A stretch of 64,000 bases of DNA from Rahnella laticis (lineage in GTDB: Bacteria > Pseudomonadota > Gammaproteobacteria > Enterobacterales > Enterobacteriaceae): assembly GCF_015644585.1 (NCBI RefSeq), contig NZ_JADOBI010000014.1:1-64000 (forward strand). Reading direction: 5' to 3'. The notes beneath the pieces were generated by a model, which saw only the letters and a program-made list of their open reading frames with translations, had not been told where the DNA came from and did not search any database. The stretch's first letter is position 1. Every line of letters begins with the position of its first letter. Positions 40,041 to 50,833 of this stretch are shown piece by piece. The position numbers and the translations under genes are program-made.

Positions 40041-42320
40041 TCAGAGGTTCTCTGCGCGCAGACGTTTGGCGGCTTTCACCATGTTTTCCAGCGATTCGCG
40101 GGTTTCCGGCCAGCCACGGGTTTTCAGGCCACAGTCCGGGTTTACCCACAGGCGTTCTGCCGGGATACGGTCCGCCGCTTTGCGCAGCAGGTCTTCAATC
40201 CATTCCACACTTGGCACGTTCGGTGAGTGAATGTCGTAAACGCCCGGCCCGATTTCGTTCGGATACTCGAAGTCTTTGAATGACTCCAGCAGATCCATAT
40301 CGGAACGTGAGGTTTCGATGGTGATCACGTCGGCATCCAGCGCGGCAATGGAATCCATGATGTCGTTGAATTCGCAGTAACACATGTGGGTGTGGATCTG
40401 CGTGTCATCGCTGGCAATCGCGGCGTTCAGTTTGAAAGCATCGACAGCCCAGCGCAGGTAAGCATTCCATTCTGAGCGGCGCAGCGGCAGACCTTCGCGG
40501 AGTGCCGGCTCGTCAATCTGGATGATGCCAATACCGGCTTTTTCCAGGTCTTCCACTTCGTCGCGCAGCGCCAGCCCGATTTGCTTCGCGATGGTTTCAC
40601 GGCTGACATCTTCACGCGGGAACGACCAGCAGAGAATGGTCAGCGGGCCAGTCAGCATGCCTTTCACCGGTTTTTCGGTCAGCGACTGTGCGTATTTCGC
40701 CCACTCAACGGTGATAGCTTCCGGACGGCTGACGTCGCCGATGATAACCGGCGGTTTGACGCAGCGGGAACCGTAGCTCTGTACCCAGCCGTTTTGCGTG
40801 AACACAAAACCGTCCAGATGCTCACCGAAATATTCCACCATGTCGTTACGTTCAGCTTCGCCGTGAACCAGTACGTCGATATCCAGGCGTTCCTGTTCTT
40901 TAATCGCCTGGCGGATGTGCTCGCTGATGCCGGTACGATATTTGTTGTTGTCCAGACGGCCCTGTTTAAAGTCCAGACGCAGACCACGAATTTCGGTGGT
41001 TTGCGGGAATGAACCGATTGTGGTCGTCGGCCATGCAGGCAGATTAAAGCGGGCACGCTGCGCAACGGCACGCTTCGTGTAAACGTTTGGACGTTCAATG
41101 TCCGCCGCCGTAATCGCAGCAACACGTTTGCCGACGGCTGCGTTATGAACGCGTGCAGATTCGCGGCGGGCGCGGATTGGCGCGCTGTATTCCGCCAGTT
41201 TTTGCTGTGCTTCTGCGGTCGGGTTGTTCAGTGCCGAGGTCAGCAGTGACAGCTCGGCACATTTTTGCAGGGCAAAGGCGAACCAGCTTTTCACTTCTTC
41301 ATCCAGACGGCTTTCAACGCTTAAGTCGATCGGGCTGTGCAGCAGTGAACATGAGCTGCCGATCCAGACATTGCGGCCCTCAATCAGCGGCTTGAGGCGG
41401 TCAAACCAGGTGCTCAGATCCGCACGCCAGACGTTACGGCCATTAATCACGCCCAGAGAAATCAGCCAGTCTTTTGGCAGCGCGTTAATGACGGTTTGCA
41501 GGTCGTCGCGACCGGCAACAGCATCAATGTGCAGTCCCTGAACCGGCAACTGGCGGATCGTGTCGAGGTTGTGGCCGACGCTGTCGAAATAAGTCGTCAG
41601 CAGCAGTTTGATTTTGCTTTGTTGCAGCGCGGTGTAAGCCGGTTTGTACGCATCCAGCCATTCCTGAGGTAATTCCAGAACCAGCGCAGGTTCATCAATC
41701 TGCACCCATTCGATATCGCGTTTGGCCAGTTCAGCCAGCACCTGCTGGTAAACAGGCAGAATGTCGTTGAGCAGTGAAAGGCGGTCAAATTGCTCGCCTT
41801 TCACTTTGCCGAGCCAGAGGTAAGTCAGCGGCCCGAGCAGGACAGGTTTCACTTTGTGGCCGAGCGCCAGTGCTTCATCCACTTCTTCCAGCAGCTGTGT
41901 CCAGGTCAGTTTGAATTTCTGGCCTTTCACAAACTCCGGCACCATGTAGTGATAGTTGGTGTTAAACCATTTGGTCATCTCCGCAGCGGCAGCCGGTTTA
42001 CCGGTCGGTGCGCGGCCACGGCCAAGACGGAATAAGGTATCGAGATCGACAGAACCGTCGGCATTCTGGTGACGTGCTGGCACATTGCCCAGCAGGAGGC
42101 TGGTGGTCAGTACGTGATCGTACCAGGCGAAATCGCCCACCGGTACCTGATCCACGCCTGCTTCAGCTTGTTGTTTCCAGTGACGGGCGCGCAGTTCACG
42201 TCCGGTTGCCAGCAGTTCTTCCTGAGTGGAGTGACCTGCCCAGTAGCTTTCTTGTGCTTTTTTAAGTTCACGACGCAGACCAACGCGTGGAAAACCCAGA
42301 GTGTGATTCAGTATCGTCAT
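40041..42320 (-). CDS. metE: Cobalamin-independent methionine synthase
   Basis: MetE transfers the methyl group of 5-methyltetrahydropteroyl-triglutamate to homocysteine, the last step of methionine synthesis without B12. It has 759 aa. The N-terminal barrel starts [20 protein letters not shown]. Zinc and homocysteine ligands of the C-terminal barrel are in [12 protein letters not shown] (His and Cys), AITIE-type [14 protein letters not shown] (Glu) and [11 protein letters not shown] (Cys). It is divergent from metR. A MetJ-type operator array lies just upstream. Confidence 0.96.
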   Translation of the reverse strand: MTILNHTLGFPRVGLRRELKKAQESYWAGHSTQEELLATGRELRARHWKQQAEAGVDQVPVGDFAWYDHVLTTSLLLGNVPARHQNADGSVDLDTLFRLGRGRAPTGKPAAAAEMTKWFNTNYHYMVPEFVKGQKFKLTWTQLLEEVDEALALGHKVKPVLLGPLTYLWLGKVKGEQFDRLSLLNDILPVYQQVLAELAKRDIEWVQIDEPALVLELPQEWLDAYKPAYTALQQSKIKLLLTTYFDSVGHNLDTIRQLPVQGLHIDAVAGRDDLQTVINALPKDWLISLGVINGRNVWRADLSTWFDRLKPLIEGRNVWIGSSCSLLHSPIDLSVESRLDEEVKSWFAFALQKCAELSLLTSALNNPTAEAQQKLAEYSAPIRARRESARVHNAAVGKRVAAITAADIERPNVYTKRAVAQRARFNLPAWPTTTIGSFPQTTEIRGLRLDFKQGRLDNNKYRTGISEHIRQAIKEQERLDIDVLVHGEAERNDMVEYFGEHLDGFVFTQNGWVQSYGSRCVKPPVIIGDVSRPEAITVEWAKYAQSLTEKPVKGMLTGPLTILCWSFPREDVSRETIAKQIGLALRDEVEDLEKAGIGIIQIDEPALREGLPLRRSEWNAYLRWAVDAFKLNAAIASDDTQIHTHMCYCEFNDIMDSIAALDADVITIETSRSDMDLLESFKDFEYPNEIGPGVYDIHSPNVPSVEWIEDLLRKAADRIPAERLWVNPDCGLKTRGWPETRESLENMVKAAKRLRAENL

Positions 42321-42337
42321 CTTTTTAATTCCTGTTT

Positions 42338-42361
42338 AGCCGTCCAGATGTTTACACATCC
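42338..42361. promoter_or_regulatory. Putative MetJ operator array
   Basis: Three tandem 8-mers AGCCGTCC, AGATGTTT and ACACATCC resemble the met box AGACGTCT (about 6, 6 and 4 matches of 8). They lie 18 bp upstream of metE in the metE-metR divergent region. MetJ with S-adenosylmethionine represses metE and metR in E. coli. A MetR site could not be placed with confidence. Confidence 0.6.
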
Positions 42362-42424
42362 ATAATCCGCAGGTACTGTATATTCCACAAGCGCAAATTA
42401 TTCATGTCACAGTGAAGGACTCTC

Positions 42425-43360
42425 ATGATCGAACTGAAACACCTGCGAACGTTGCAAGCACTGCGCAACACCGGGTCACTGGCCGCCGCCGCCTCGCAGC
42501 TTCATCAGACACAATCGGCCCTGTCGCACCAGTTCAGCGACCTTGAGCAACGGCTGGGTTTCAGGTTGTTCGTGCGGAAAAGCCAGCCGCTGCGGTTTAC
42601 GCCACAGGGCGAAATCATGCTGAATCTGGCAGAACAGGTGCTGCCGCAAATCCAGCAGGCGTTGCAGGCGTGCAATGAGCCGCACCAGACTTCACTGCGC
42701 ATCGCGATTGAATGCCACAGCTGTATTCAGTGGCTGACGCCCGCGCTGGATAACTTCCACCAGAGCTGGCCGCATGTGGTGATGGATTTCAAATCCGGCG
42801 TGACGTTTGACCCGCAACCGGCGCTGCAACAGGGCGAGCTGGATATTGTGCTGACCTCCGATATTCTGCCGCGCAGCGGTTTGCACTATTCCCCGATGTT
42901 CGATTACGAAGTCCGTCTGGTGCTGGCACCGGATCATCCGCTGGCGGCTAAAACCGTGATTACGCCGGAAGATCTGAGTACGGAAACCCTGATGATTTAT
43001 CCGGTACAGCGTCAGCGTCTGGATATCTGGCGGCATTTTCTGCAACCGGCAGGCGTCAGCCCGTCGCTGAAAAGCGTCGATAACACGTTGTTGTTGATTC
43101 AGATGGTGTCGGCAAGAATGGGAATTGCGGCGTTGCCTCACTGGGTCGTGGAGAGTTTTGAGCGCCAGGGCCTCGTCGTGACTAAGACCCTGGGCGAAGG
43201 TTTATGGAGCCGTCTGTTCGCCGCCGTGCGCGACGGCGAGCAGCGTCAGCCCGTCACCGAAGCGTTTATTCGTTCGGCGCGGCAGCACGCGTGCGATCAT
43301 CTGCCGTTTGTTCGCGACGCGGCACGACCCAACGCCGGTGTACCCACAGTGAGGACATAA
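42425..43360 (+). CDS. metR: LysR-family regulator MetR
   Basis: MetR activates metE and other methionine genes, with homocysteine as co-effector. The 311-aa sequence begins [20 protein letters not shown] with the winged helix-turn-helix in residues 1-60. The effector domain has [19 protein letters not shown] and the Ser/Asn-rich ligand pocket. The start has GAAGGACT about 8 bp upstream. The 3' end overlaps the convergent yigM gene by 95 bp. Confidence 0.95.
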   Translation: MIELKHLRTLQALRNTGSLAAAASQLHQTQSALSHQFSDLEQRLGFRLFVRKSQPLRFTPQGEIMLNLAEQVLPQIQQALQACNEPHQTSLRIAIECHSCIQWLTPALDNFHQSWPHVVMDFKSGVTFDPQPALQQGELDIVLTSDILPRSGLHYSPMFDYEVRLVLAPDHPLAAKTVITPEDLSTETLMIYPVQRQRLDIWRHFLQPAGVSPSLKSVDNTLLLIQMVSARMGIAALPHWVVESFERQGLVVTKTLGEGLWSRLFAAVRDGEQRQPVTEAFIRSARQHACDHLPFVRDAARPNAGVPTVRT

Positions 43361-44165
43361 TCACCGCAGCGCCGATAATAAAACTCGGCCAGTGAGGCTG
43401 CTGTTGCCAGATCGCCAGATTGACCAGCAGCCCGGCCGGGACGTGGAAGTTGTTCATAATCCCCAGCGTTCCGGCGTCCACCTGCGTGGCCCCGTAGTTC
43501 CACATGAAATACCCGATCCCCGACGCGCCAATCCCCAGCCACACCAGAATGCCCCATTGCAGATCCGTGGTCGGCAGTTTTTGCGGATTTCCCCACAGGA
43601 ACCAGGCCACGACGGCGCACATCAGCGCACCGATATAGAACCACGAAAACGCCGTGTGTTGCGGCATCGGGCGGGTTTCCATCAGGCGTTTATATCCTAC
43701 CTGACCGATGGCAAAGCAGATGTTCGCCGCCTGCACCAGCAACAGGCCGATGATGAAATGTTCGCTGATGTGGTCGTAACGGATAATCGCCGCACCGGCC
43801 ACCGCCAGCAGCGCGCTCAGCGCGTAGCCAATGCGGATTTTGCGCCCGCTGATCAGGTCATAAATCAGCGTCACGTACAGCGGCGTCATCACCGTAAACA
43901 GCAGGAACTCCGGCACCGACAGGTACAGATACGCTTCAAAGCTGATGAGATACATGATGCCAAGCTGCATCGCGCCGACCGCCATATACAGCAAAATGGT
44001 GGTGAGCTGATGGCCTTTCCAGCGCAGGAACGGCAGGAATACCAGTGCCGCCAGCCCCAAACGGACCAGCACGGCAAAGACGCTGTCGACCTGTCCGGCC
44101 AGATAAACCCCGATCAGGCTGAACGAAAAGGCCCACAAAATAGTGGTGATAATAAGTAAAGGCAC
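43266..44165 (-). CDS. yigM: DMT-family transporter YigM (biotin uptake)
   Basis: YigM is a ten-helix inner-membrane transporter of the drug/metabolite superfamily; the E. coli protein mediates biotin uptake. The 299-aa sequence has hydrophobic segments across its whole length and two EamA-type repeats, with [12 protein letters not shown] at the start and [20 protein letters not shown] in the second half. The basic C terminus ([11 protein letters not shown]) lies inside the 95-bp tail-to-tail overlap with metR. metR-yigM adjacency is the same as in E. coli. Confidence 0.92.
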   Translation of the reverse strand: MPLLIITTILWAFSFSLIGVYLAGQVDSVFAVLVRLGLAALVFLPFLRWKGHQLTTILLYMAVGAMQLGIMYLISFEAYLYLSVPEFLLFTVMTPLYVTLIYDLISGRKIRIGYALSALLAVAGAAIIRYDHISEHFIIGLLLVQAANICFAIGQVGYKRLMETRPMPQHTAFSWFYIGALMCAVVAWFLWGNPQKLPTTDLQWGILVWLGIGASGIGYFMWNYGATQVDAGTLGIMNNFHVPAGLLVNLAIWQQQPHWPSFIIGAAVIMSSLWVHRRWVVPRREQTADDRTRAAAPNE

Positions 44166-44367
44166 GGCAGTTGAGCCCTAAAATGTAAGAGATGCACGAT
44201 TGTAGCGGAATGCGGATAACCGCGGCGCGTGAAGGTGGTTTACATATGGTCAATTATAGAGCAAACGAGAGCATCCCCACGCTTTGAGGGATTCGTGCCG
44301 TGAAATCTCACACCCGTTGGTGTGATGGCATACACTTAAGGAATGACCGGAAATGGAGAATAACCAA

Positions 44368-44670
44368 ATGAAATTCATGCATGGAATCATCGCCGCCCTG
44401 CCGCTGTTGTTCGCCGTACAGGCCGCCAGCGCAGCCGAGAAGGTGCCTAATCCTAACGATCCGCTGCTGACCAATCCGTCACAACAACGGATGCAGCAAC
44501 AACAGCAGGTTAATCAGCAGATGCAAAAGCGTCAGCAGGAACAGGATTTGCGCAGCAGCCAGCAACAGCAGCAACTCAAACTGAAATCCCAGATTCAGAG
44601 CAACCAGCAGCGGTTGCAGATCCAGCAAAATAACCAGACGCTGAATCAGAAGTTAAATCAGACGCCTTAA
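44368..44670 (+). CDS. yhhA: Exported Gln-rich DUF2756 (YhhA-like) protein
   Basis: This 100-aa protein has a signal peptide (residues 1-22, LFAVQAASA) and a very Gln/Asn-rich mature part with SQQRMQQQQQVNQQMQKRQQ, matching the DUF2756 (E. coli YhhA) type. In E. coli yhhA sits next to ugpQ, and here ugpQ is the next conserved gene, supporting the assignment. The start at 44368 has GGAGA 8 bp upstream. The function is unknown; the repeat-like Gln sequence suggests an extended or coiled-coil periplasmic protein. Confidence 0.82.
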   Translation: MKFMHGIIAALPLLFAVQAASAAEKVPNPNDPLLTNPSQQRMQQQQQVNQQMQKRQQEQDLRSSQQQQQLKLKSQIQSNQQRLQIQQNNQTLNQKLNQTP

Positions 44671-44684
44671 TTTTTAATACCGGC

Positions 44685-44703
44685 AGAGGCACGCGGTGCC
44701 TCT
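44685..44703 (+). terminator. Hairpin after yhhA-like gene
   Basis: AGAGGCAC, loop GCG, GTGCCTCT is an 8-bp stem followed by CTTTCC. The U-tract is weak. It lies 14 bp after the stop. Confidence 0.6.
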
Positions 44704-44963
44704 CTTTCCACTCAGAAAATATTCCCACAAATTTCATTACCTCAATAAATTATTTCACTTTGCGTCTATCACGATCTGAAATTTATTATCCCCTTCTGAT
44801 CAAAATTATTATTAAGGTTTTTAGTTTATCTGGCCGATAAGGAAAAATAAGCTCTGCCACTAAAACGCAGGGTTATGTATCCTTGTGTCTTATTCTCAAT
44901 AAGCGAAATATCAATTTAAAATTCTTTGACAGTGATTTATAAAATAAAAAGGGAAATTATCAG

Positions 44964-45638
44964 ATGAAAGCTTCAACAGGGATTGCCGTCGTTACTGCCA
45001 GTTTATTATTATCCGCCTGTTCCACCCCTAAAACAGAAAAAATCACTGCCGCCAATGGCAGCAGCATCGGGTTATATTCTGGTTTCGCCTCGGCTGATTT
45101 AAATAATAACCGCGCGCCTGACGTCGTTTTGCGTGAAGTAACGCCCGCTTATACTGCCGCAGGCGTCGGGCTTAACGTACTGACATCAGTGCTTTCAGGT
45201 GGTATCGCGGTAAACACGTTCAGTAAGGAAAATCTGAAAGGGACTAAAATTGATGCCCTGCCGGAACCGACATCAGCTTATCTGACACCAAGAGCCAAGC
45301 CGCTTATTGCCCGCTGGTTAGAAAAAAATGGTAACGGCTATCAGTATAAAAACAATCTGAATATTGTCGCAGCACAATGGCTGCTGGTTTATAAAGACCT
45401 TTCATCGGCCAATTCAGATTACGAATTACGTTATACCGTTAAGTTCTACAAAAAACCGGAAGACGCGAATATGTTCTCCGCCTGGGTAATAGCGGAATGT
45501 ACGCCGCCGGTAGTGGCAGCACCTCTGGCCGACTGGCGTGCAAACAACTATGCGCTGGTCACCAAAACTACCGGGAAATATATGGATTCCTGTCTGCTGG
45601 AGCTGGATAACCAGTTGCCGCGTCTGCTGAAACACTGA
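44964..45638 (+). CDS. Unrecognised lipoprotein
   Basis: This 224-aa protein has a lipoprotein signal peptide with the lipobox LLSAC, Cys at residue 19 and Ser at +2, so it is probably sorted to the outer membrane. A hydrophobic Gly-rich segment (AAGVGLNVLTSVLSGGIAV) lies near residues 70-88. Three Cys besides the lipidated one could form a disulphide. I do not recognise the family. The 260 bp upstream is A/T-rich and gene-free. Base use is lower in GC than its neighbours. It sits exactly between two conserved blocks. Confidence 0.8.
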   Translation: MKASTGIAVVTASLLLSACSTPKTEKITAANGSSIGLYSGFASADLNNNRAPDVVLREVTPAYTAAGVGLNVLTSVLSGGIAVNTFSKENLKGTKIDALPEPTSAYLTPRAKPLIARWLEKNGNGYQYKNNLNIVAAQWLLVYKDLSSANSDYELRYTVKFYKKPEDANMFSAWVIAECTPPVVAAPLADWRANNYALVTKTTGKYMDSCLLELDNQLPRLLKH

Positions 45639-45654
45639 TTATTCTGTTTCGGAA

Positions 45655-45689
45655 AACAATTAAGGCGCGATTATCGCGCCTTAATTGTT
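45655..45689. terminator. Bidirectional terminator lipoprotein/ugpQ
   Basis: A perfect 17-bp inverted repeat around one T (AACAATTAAGGCGCGAT and its complement) gives a GC core with U-rich flanks on both strands. It separates the convergent lipoprotein and ugpQ genes. Confidence 0.85.
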
Positions 45690-45714
45690 AGCAGCATCAG
45701 CTTACTTAAAATCT

Positions 45715-46461
45715 TTACTCAAAATCCGGCCCGATCACATCAATCTTATCCGTACAGATGCAATCCACGCCCCAGCGCAGTAACTCGCGGGCACGGTCCG
45801 GGTTATTCACGGTATACACCAGAATATGCAGCCCGGCGGCTTTGATCGCTTTTACGCGCTCTTCATTGAGCAGTTTGTGATTGAGATGCAGCGACGCGCA
45901 TTCGAGTTCGTCGGTCAGGGCTTTCCAGTTTTCATGCCATGAGTCGATCAGGAGACCGCGCGGAAGCTCCGGGGCGGCTTTTTTGGCGGCGACCAGTGCA
46001 TCGAATTCAAAGGAAGAAAGCAGCGGCGGCACGGCCTGGTTTTTCCACAATTCACGGGCAGCCAGCGCGATGTCGGTTCCGGTTTTTTCATCCAGCCCGG
46101 TCGTCGGTTTAATTTCAATATTTGCCATCATGTTATGGCGCGCACAACGTTCGGCGACCTGCGACAGCAGCGGGAGTTTTTCTCCTTTGAACTCTGCGCC
46201 ATACCAGTCACCGGCGTCGAGACGTTCGAGTTTTTCCCACGGCAATTCCCCTGCCACGCCCCAGCCATTACTGGTGCGGTTCAGCGTATCGTCGTGCAGT
46301 AAGAAAATTTCCCCACCCTGCGCCAGCTTGGCGTCAAATTCGATCATCGTATGACCGTATTTCGCGCCCACGTCGATAGCCGCCAGCGTGTTTTCCGGTG
46401 CCAGAGCACCGCCGCCGCGGTGCGCCACAATGCGAGGATAAGGCCAGGCTTTCATGTTCAT
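45715..46461 (-). CDS. ugpQ: Glycerophosphoryl diester phosphodiesterase (cytoplasmic)
   Basis: UgpQ hydrolyses glycerophosphodiesters imported by the Ugp transporter to glycerol-3-phosphate and an alcohol. The 248-aa TIM barrel has the active-site motifs [23 protein letters not shown] and [12 protein letters not shown]. It overlaps the ugpC stop by 4 bp (ATGA) and closes the ugpBAECQ operon. There is no signal peptide, unlike GlpQ. Confidence 0.95.
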   Translation of the reverse strand: MNMKAWPYPRIVAHRGGGALAPENTLAAIDVGAKYGHTMIEFDAKLAQGGEIFLLHDDTLNRTSNGWGVAGELPWEKLERLDAGDWYGAEFKGEKLPLLSQVAERCARHNMMANIEIKPTTGLDEKTGTDIALAARELWKNQAVPPLLSSFEFDALVAAKKAAPELPRGLLIDSWHENWKALTDELECASLHLNHKLLNEERVKAIKAAGLHILVYTVNNPDRARELLRWGVDCICTDKIDVIGPDFE

Positions 46462-47531
46462 TCCATCCGTAATCCGCTGTTGGTATCGAAAAAGTGTAAC
46501 GCTTTCGCCGGGAAAACCAAGCGCAACAGCGAACCTGCGGTGGGAAATACTTCATGCGATAAGCGCACCACAACGCCGCTGCCCGCCAGTTTGCCGTGCG
46601 CCAGATTATCTGCGCCCAGCAATTCCAGCGTATTAAGCACCATCGGAATGCCGTTTTGCGTGTCGTCCGTCAGCTGAATATGTTCAGGACGAATACCGAC
46701 CGTCAGTTCGCGGCCGCCCCATTCCGGGCGCGGAACCGGCAGCGGAAGCTCAAAACCGCCTTCCATCACCAGCGACGTGCCGTCGGTGGTCAGCTGGCCG
46801 GGCAGTAAGTTCATGGCCGGAGAGCCGATAAAACTGGCGACAAACAGGCTGGCCGGACGGCGATAAACTTCCGACGGCGTGCCAATCTGCTCGGCGATAC
46901 CTTTGTTCATCACGATAACGCGTTCTGCCAGCGTCATCGCCTCAACCTGATCGTGCGTGACGTACAAACTGGTGGTGCGCAGACGGCGGTGCAAATCCTG
47001 TAATTCGAGGCGCATCTGCACGCGCAGTTTGGCATCGAGGTTAGAAAGCGGTTCATCGAACAGGAAAACTGCCGGTTCCCGCACAATGGCGCGCCCCATC
47101 GCGACGCGCTGACGCTGGCCGCCGGAAAGCTCGCGCGGTTTGCGTTTCAGCAACGGGCCGAGTTCGAGAATTCGCGCCGCTTCTTCCACACGCGCGTGGA
47201 TCTGCGCCTTGCCGAAACCGCGAATTTTCAGGCCGTACGCCATGTTGTCGAACACGCTCATGTGCGGATACAGCGCGTAGTTCTGGAACACCATCGCAAT
47301 GCCGCGATCTTTCGGTTCCAGATCGGTGACGCGCTGGTCGTTAATGTAGATATCGCCGGACGTCGTGCGCTCAAGCCCCGCCACCATGCGCAGCAGCGTG
47401 GATTTCCCGCAGCCGGAAGGCCCGACCATCACGATGAATTCGCCGTCGGCCACGTCCAGATCAATGCTCTGGATAATCTGGTTTTTGCCGTCGTAAGACT
47501 TGGTCACTGCCTGTAATTTCAAATTTGCCAT
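46458..47531 (-). CDS. ugpC: sn-glycerol-3-phosphate ABC transporter ATPase
   Basis: UgpC powers import of sn-glycerol-3-phosphate and glycerophosphodiesters. The Walker A is GPSGCGKST (near residue 37), the signature [16 protein letters not shown], and Walker [13 protein letters not shown]. The C-terminal OB-type regulatory domain of the MalK class starts near residue 240. The 357-aa length is typical. It is 6 bp after ugpE. Confidence 0.96.
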   Translation of the reverse strand: MANLKLQAVTKSYDGKNQIIQSIDLDVADGEFIVMVGPSGCGKSTLLRMVAGLERTTSGDIYINDQRVTDLEPKDRGIAMVFQNYALYPHMSVFDNMAYGLKIRGFGKAQIHARVEEAARILELGPLLKRKPRELSGGQRQRVAMGRAIVREPAVFLFDEPLSNLDAKLRVQMRLELQDLHRRLRTTSLYVTHDQVEAMTLAERVIVMNKGIAEQIGTPSEVYRRPASLFVASFIGSPAMNLLPGQLTTDGTSLVMEGGFELPLPVPRPEWGGRELTVGIRPEHIQLTDDTQNGIPMVLNTLELLGADNLAHGKLAGSGVVVRLSHEVFPTAGSLLRLVFPAKALHFFDTNSGLRME

Positions 47532-47537
47532 TTCGGT

Positions 47538-48383
47538 TTACTTCTCACTGTCTACCAGACCGCGCACAAACCAGCGCTGCATCAGGAGCACCACCGCCAG
47601 CGGTGGCAATAAGGTCAGGATCATGGCTGCCATCACCTGATTCCATTGGGTCGAGCCGTCGCCTGAGGAGATCATGCTTTTAATCCCCGCCACCGCCGTG
47701 CCCATCGAGGCATCGCTGGTGATCAGAATCGGCCACAGATATTGGTTCCAGCCATAGATAAAGGTGATGACGAACAGCGCGGCCAGGTTGGTTTTGGACA
47801 GCGGCAGCACGATGTCCCAGAAGAAGCGCATCGCGCCCGCGCCATCGATACGCGCCGCTTCGAGCAGCTCATCCGGCAGGGTCATGAAGAACTGGCGGAA
47901 CAGAAACGTCGCCGTTGCCGACGCCATCAGCGGCAACGTCAGGCCGGTGTAGCTGTCGAGCATATGCAGATTGGCGATCACCTGAACGGTCGGGAAGATA
48001 CGCACTTCCACCGGCAGCATCAGCGTCATGAAAATCAGCCAGAAGAACAGGTTACGCAGCGGGAAACGGAAATAGACAATCGCGTAAGCCGAAAGCATCG
48101 AGACCGATATTTTCCCAACAGTAATCACCATCGCCATAATAAAGCTGTTGATCAGCAGGCGGCCAAACGCCGGGCTGTTGTTGCCTGCGCCCTGCGTCCA
48201 GATGGTGCTGATGTTTTCCCACAAATGGCCGCCGGGGATCAGCGTCATCGGCACGTCGAAAATTTGTTTGTTATCCAGCGACGCCGCCACAAACGCGACG
48301 TACAGCGGGAACAAAATCACCAGCACGCCGAGCAGCAACATGAGGTGGCTGAAAATATCCAGCCCTCTGCGGTTTTCAATCAT
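47538..48383 (-). CDS. ugpE: sn-glycerol-3-phosphate ABC permease UgpE
   Basis: UgpE is one of two membrane permeases of the Ugp importer. It has 281 aa with six hydrophobic segments and the EAA loop [21 protein letters not shown] that docks on UgpC. Its start overlaps the ugpA stop by 4 bp. Confidence 0.96.
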   Translation of the reverse strand: MIENRRGLDIFSHLMLLLGVLVILFPLYVAFVAASLDNKQIFDVPMTLIPGGHLWENISTIWTQGAGNNSPAFGRLLINSFIMAMVITVGKISVSMLSAYAIVYFRFPLRNLFFWLIFMTLMLPVEVRIFPTVQVIANLHMLDSYTGLTLPLMASATATFLFRQFFMTLPDELLEAARIDGAGAMRFFWDIVLPLSKTNLAALFVITFIYGWNQYLWPILITSDASMGTAVAGIKSMISSGDGSTQWNQVMAAMILTLLPPLAVVLLMQRWFVRGLVDSEK

Positions 48384-49267
48384 TGGTAACGCACCTTACG
48401 CTCGACAAAGCGGAACTGAATGAACGTCAGGCCGATCACCAGCATCATCAGAATGACGGACTGCGCGGCGGAACTGGATAAGTCCAGACCGGAGAAACCT
48501 TCGCGGTAGACTTTGTAAATCAGGGTCGTTGTTGCCTGAACCGGGCCACCGCCTGTCGCGGCGTCAATCACCGGGAAGGTATCAAAGAAGGCGTACACCA
48601 GATTCACCACCAGCAGGAAGAAACTGACCGGCGAAATCAGCGGTAACACCAGATTGAAGAAACGTCGCACCGGGCCTGCGCCGTCGATGGCGGCCGCTTC
48701 CACCAGCGATTTCGGGATCGACTGCAACGCCGCCAGAAAGAACAGGAAGTTGTAGCTGATTTGCTTCCAGACCGACGCGAGCACGACCAGGAACATCGCC
48801 TGACCGCTGTTTTGCGCGTGGTTCCAGTTGTAACCGATAGAACCGAGGAAATGCGAAATCAGGCCAAGGCCGGGGCTGAACAGGAACATCCATAATACGG
48901 CAGCCACGGCGGGTGCAACGGCGTACGGCAGGATCATCAGCGTCTGATAAATCCGGCTGCCGCGAATAACGTGATCGACCAGCGCGGCGAAAAACAGCGA
49001 CAGCACCAGCCCGAAAAAGGCCACCATAAAGCTGAATTTCAGCGTGGTGTAGAAGGAGTCGAGATAGTACGGATCCTGAAACAGCTGCGTGAAGTTCGTC
49101 ATGCCCGCAAAAGTGCTGGAAAGCCCGAACGGATCCAGTGTCTGCACCGAATACCACAGCGCCTGCCCCGCAGGCCACAGGAAGAATATCGCGGTGATCA
49201 GCAGTTGCGGCAATACCAGTGCGTAAGGCAGCCAGCTGCAACCAAAACCGGGACGGTGTGAACTCAT
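48380..49267 (-). CDS. ugpA: sn-glycerol-3-phosphate ABC permease UgpA
   Basis: UgpA is the partner permease of UgpE. It has 295 aa, about six membrane segments and the EAA loop [21 protein letters not shown]. It overlaps ugpE by 4 bp. It is separated from ugpB by a 175-bp gap almost filled with a palindromic repeat element. Confidence 0.96.
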   Translation of the reverse strand: MSSHRPGFGCSWLPYALVLPQLLITAIFFLWPAGQALWYSVQTLDPFGLSSTFAGMTNFTQLFQDPYYLDSFYTTLKFSFMVAFFGLVLSLFFAALVDHVIRGSRIYQTLMILPYAVAPAVAAVLWMFLFSPGLGLISHFLGSIGYNWNHAQNSGQAMFLVVLASVWKQISYNFLFFLAALQSIPKSLVEAAAIDGAGPVRRFFNLVLPLISPVSFFLLVVNLVYAFFDTFPVIDAATGGGPVQATTTLIYKVYREGFSGLDLSSSAAQSVILMMLVIGLTFIQFRFVERKVRYQ

Positions 49268-49300
49268 AATGGTTTACTCGTTGATACGGTGACGGGTTTA

Positions 49301-49436
49301 GCTCCTCCCCTTGCAAAGGGGGAGGCTGTTTTGCTCCCTCCCCCTTTGCAAGGGGAGGGTTGGGGTGGGGTATTAATGACAACTCAGTCGTTTGCTAAAC
49401 CCCCTCCCGACCTCCCCCTTCGCAGGGGGAGGAGCA
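49301..49436. repeat. Palindromic intergenic repeat, copy 1 (ugpB-ugpA)
   Basis: Three GC-rich hairpins lie between ugpB and ugpA: 49301-49326, about 49334-49360 and about 49409-49434. Each is built from CCTCCCC-type and GGGGAGG-type arms with short loops. The part from 49334 to 49436 is almost the reverse complement of the element at 56046-56148, including the inner GGGTATTAATG and ACTCAG tracts. The leftmost hairpin is extra. It is not coding. Confidence 0.85.
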
Positions 49437-49442
49437 AGAAAA

Positions 49443-50756
49443 TTACTTGGTAGAGGCTTCGAAGCGACGCAGTAATAAATTCCCGCGCTGTACCGCTGTA
49501 TCTAACGCTTCTTTAGCTGTCTTCTTGCCGCTCCAGACGCTTTCCAGTTCTTCGTCCACGATGGTACGAATCTGTGGCATGTTGCCCAGACGCAGACCTT
49601 TGGTGAACGGCAATGGCGGTTTGTTCAGCATCTGGCGGGTGGCAACGTCAGAACCCGGGTTCTTCTCGTAGAAGCCTTCTTTTTTGGTCAGCTCATACGC
49701 GGCCGTTGTCACCGGCAGATAACCGGTTTTCTGGTGCCATTCAGCAGCGATTTCCGGCGTGGTCAGGAATTGCAGGAATTCGGCAACGCCTTTGTAGGTG
49801 TCTTTGTCTTTACCGTTCATCACCCACAGGCTTGCACCGCCGATGATGGCATTTTGTGGCGCGCCTTTGATGTCTGCGTCGTAAGGCATCATGCCTACGC
49901 CGTAGTTGAATTTGGAATACTGACGGATATCGGCCAGAGAACCGGAAGAGGCGGTGGTCATCGCGCAATCGCCGTTATAGAACTTGGCGGTGGATTCGTC
50001 TTTGCGACCAAAATAGGTGAAATCACCTTTTTTGTTCATGTCTTCGAGCATCTGGATGTGTTTGATTTGCTCTGGTTTGTTGAATTCCAGAACCGCATCA
50101 GTGCCATCGAAACCGTTATTTTTGGTCGCGATCGGCAGGCTGTGCCAGGCGCTGAAGTTTTCAATCTGGATCCAACCCTGCCAGCCGCTGGCATAGCCAC
50201 ATTTCATGCCCGCTTCGCGCAGTTTCTGGGTGTAAACCGCCATGTCCTGCCAGGTTTTTGGCGGCTGATCCGGGTTCAGGCCGGCTTTCTTAAAGGCATC
50301 TTTGTTGTAATACAACACCGGCGTGGAGCTGTTGAAAGGCTGCGATAACAGGCGGCCTTTGGAATCGGAGTAGTAGCCGGAGACGGTCGGCACAAACTGG
50401 GAAACGTCTTCTTTAATGCCGGCATCGCTGAACACTTCGTAGACCGGTTTGATGGCTTTGCTCGCCATCATGGTCGCGGTGCCCACTTCGTAAACCTGCA
50501 AAATAGCAGGCGCATTACCGGTGCGGTATGCCGCAATACCGGCAGCCAGGCTTTCGTCGTATTTACCTTTGTAGACAGGCACGATTTTGACATCGGGGTG
50601 CGTCTGGTTAAAACGGTCGGCCAGCGAGTTCACTTCTTTACCTAATTCGCCGTCCATGGAATGCCAGAAAGGAATTTCTGTTACAGCAAAAGCGTTGGCG
50701 CTGAAAGCCAGCGTCAGCGCGGTGCCGATGACCGTTTTTTTGAGATTGATGAACAT
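49443..50756 (-). CDS. ugpB: sn-glycerol-3-phosphate-binding periplasmic protein
   Basis: UgpB captures glycerol-3-phosphate and glycerophosphodiesters in the periplasm. The start at 50756 ([18 protein letters not shown]) has AGGAGA 7 bp upstream and gives 437 aa (E. coli 438); the frame is open for 27 codons further upstream. The signal peptide ends SANAFA near residue 23, followed by [15 protein letters not shown], typical of family 1 binding proteins. A four-repeat Pho box lies 78 bp upstream. Confidence 0.95.
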   Translation of the reverse strand: MFINLKKTVIGTALTLAFSANAFAVTEIPFWHSMDGELGKEVNSLADRFNQTHPDVKIVPVYKGKYDESLAAGIAAYRTGNAPAILQVYEVGTATMMASKAIKPVYEVFSDAGIKEDVSQFVPTVSGYYSDSKGRLLSQPFNSSTPVLYYNKDAFKKAGLNPDQPPKTWQDMAVYTQKLREAGMKCGYASGWQGWIQIENFSAWHSLPIATKNNGFDGTDAVLEFNKPEQIKHIQMLEDMNKKGDFTYFGRKDESTAKFYNGDCAMTTASSGSLADIRQYSKFNYGVGMMPYDADIKGAPQNAIIGGASLWVMNGKDKDTYKGVAEFLQFLTTPEIAAEWHQKTGYLPVTTAAYELTKKEGFYEKNPGSDVATRQMLNKPPLPFTKGLRLGNMPQIRTIVDEELESVWSGKKTAKEALDTAVQRGNLLLRRFEASTK

Positions 50757-50833
50757 GCCTGTCTCCTGAATTCTGCTGGTGTAAAAGGGGCAGAGATAAA
50801 TGGGGTATTGAGAAACGTTTTTATGCGGAGGTA

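Noticed and set aside
42361-42424. MetR binding sites upstream of metE
   Set aside because: No convincing TGAA-N5-TTCA palindrome was found in the spacer, though MetR regulation is expected.
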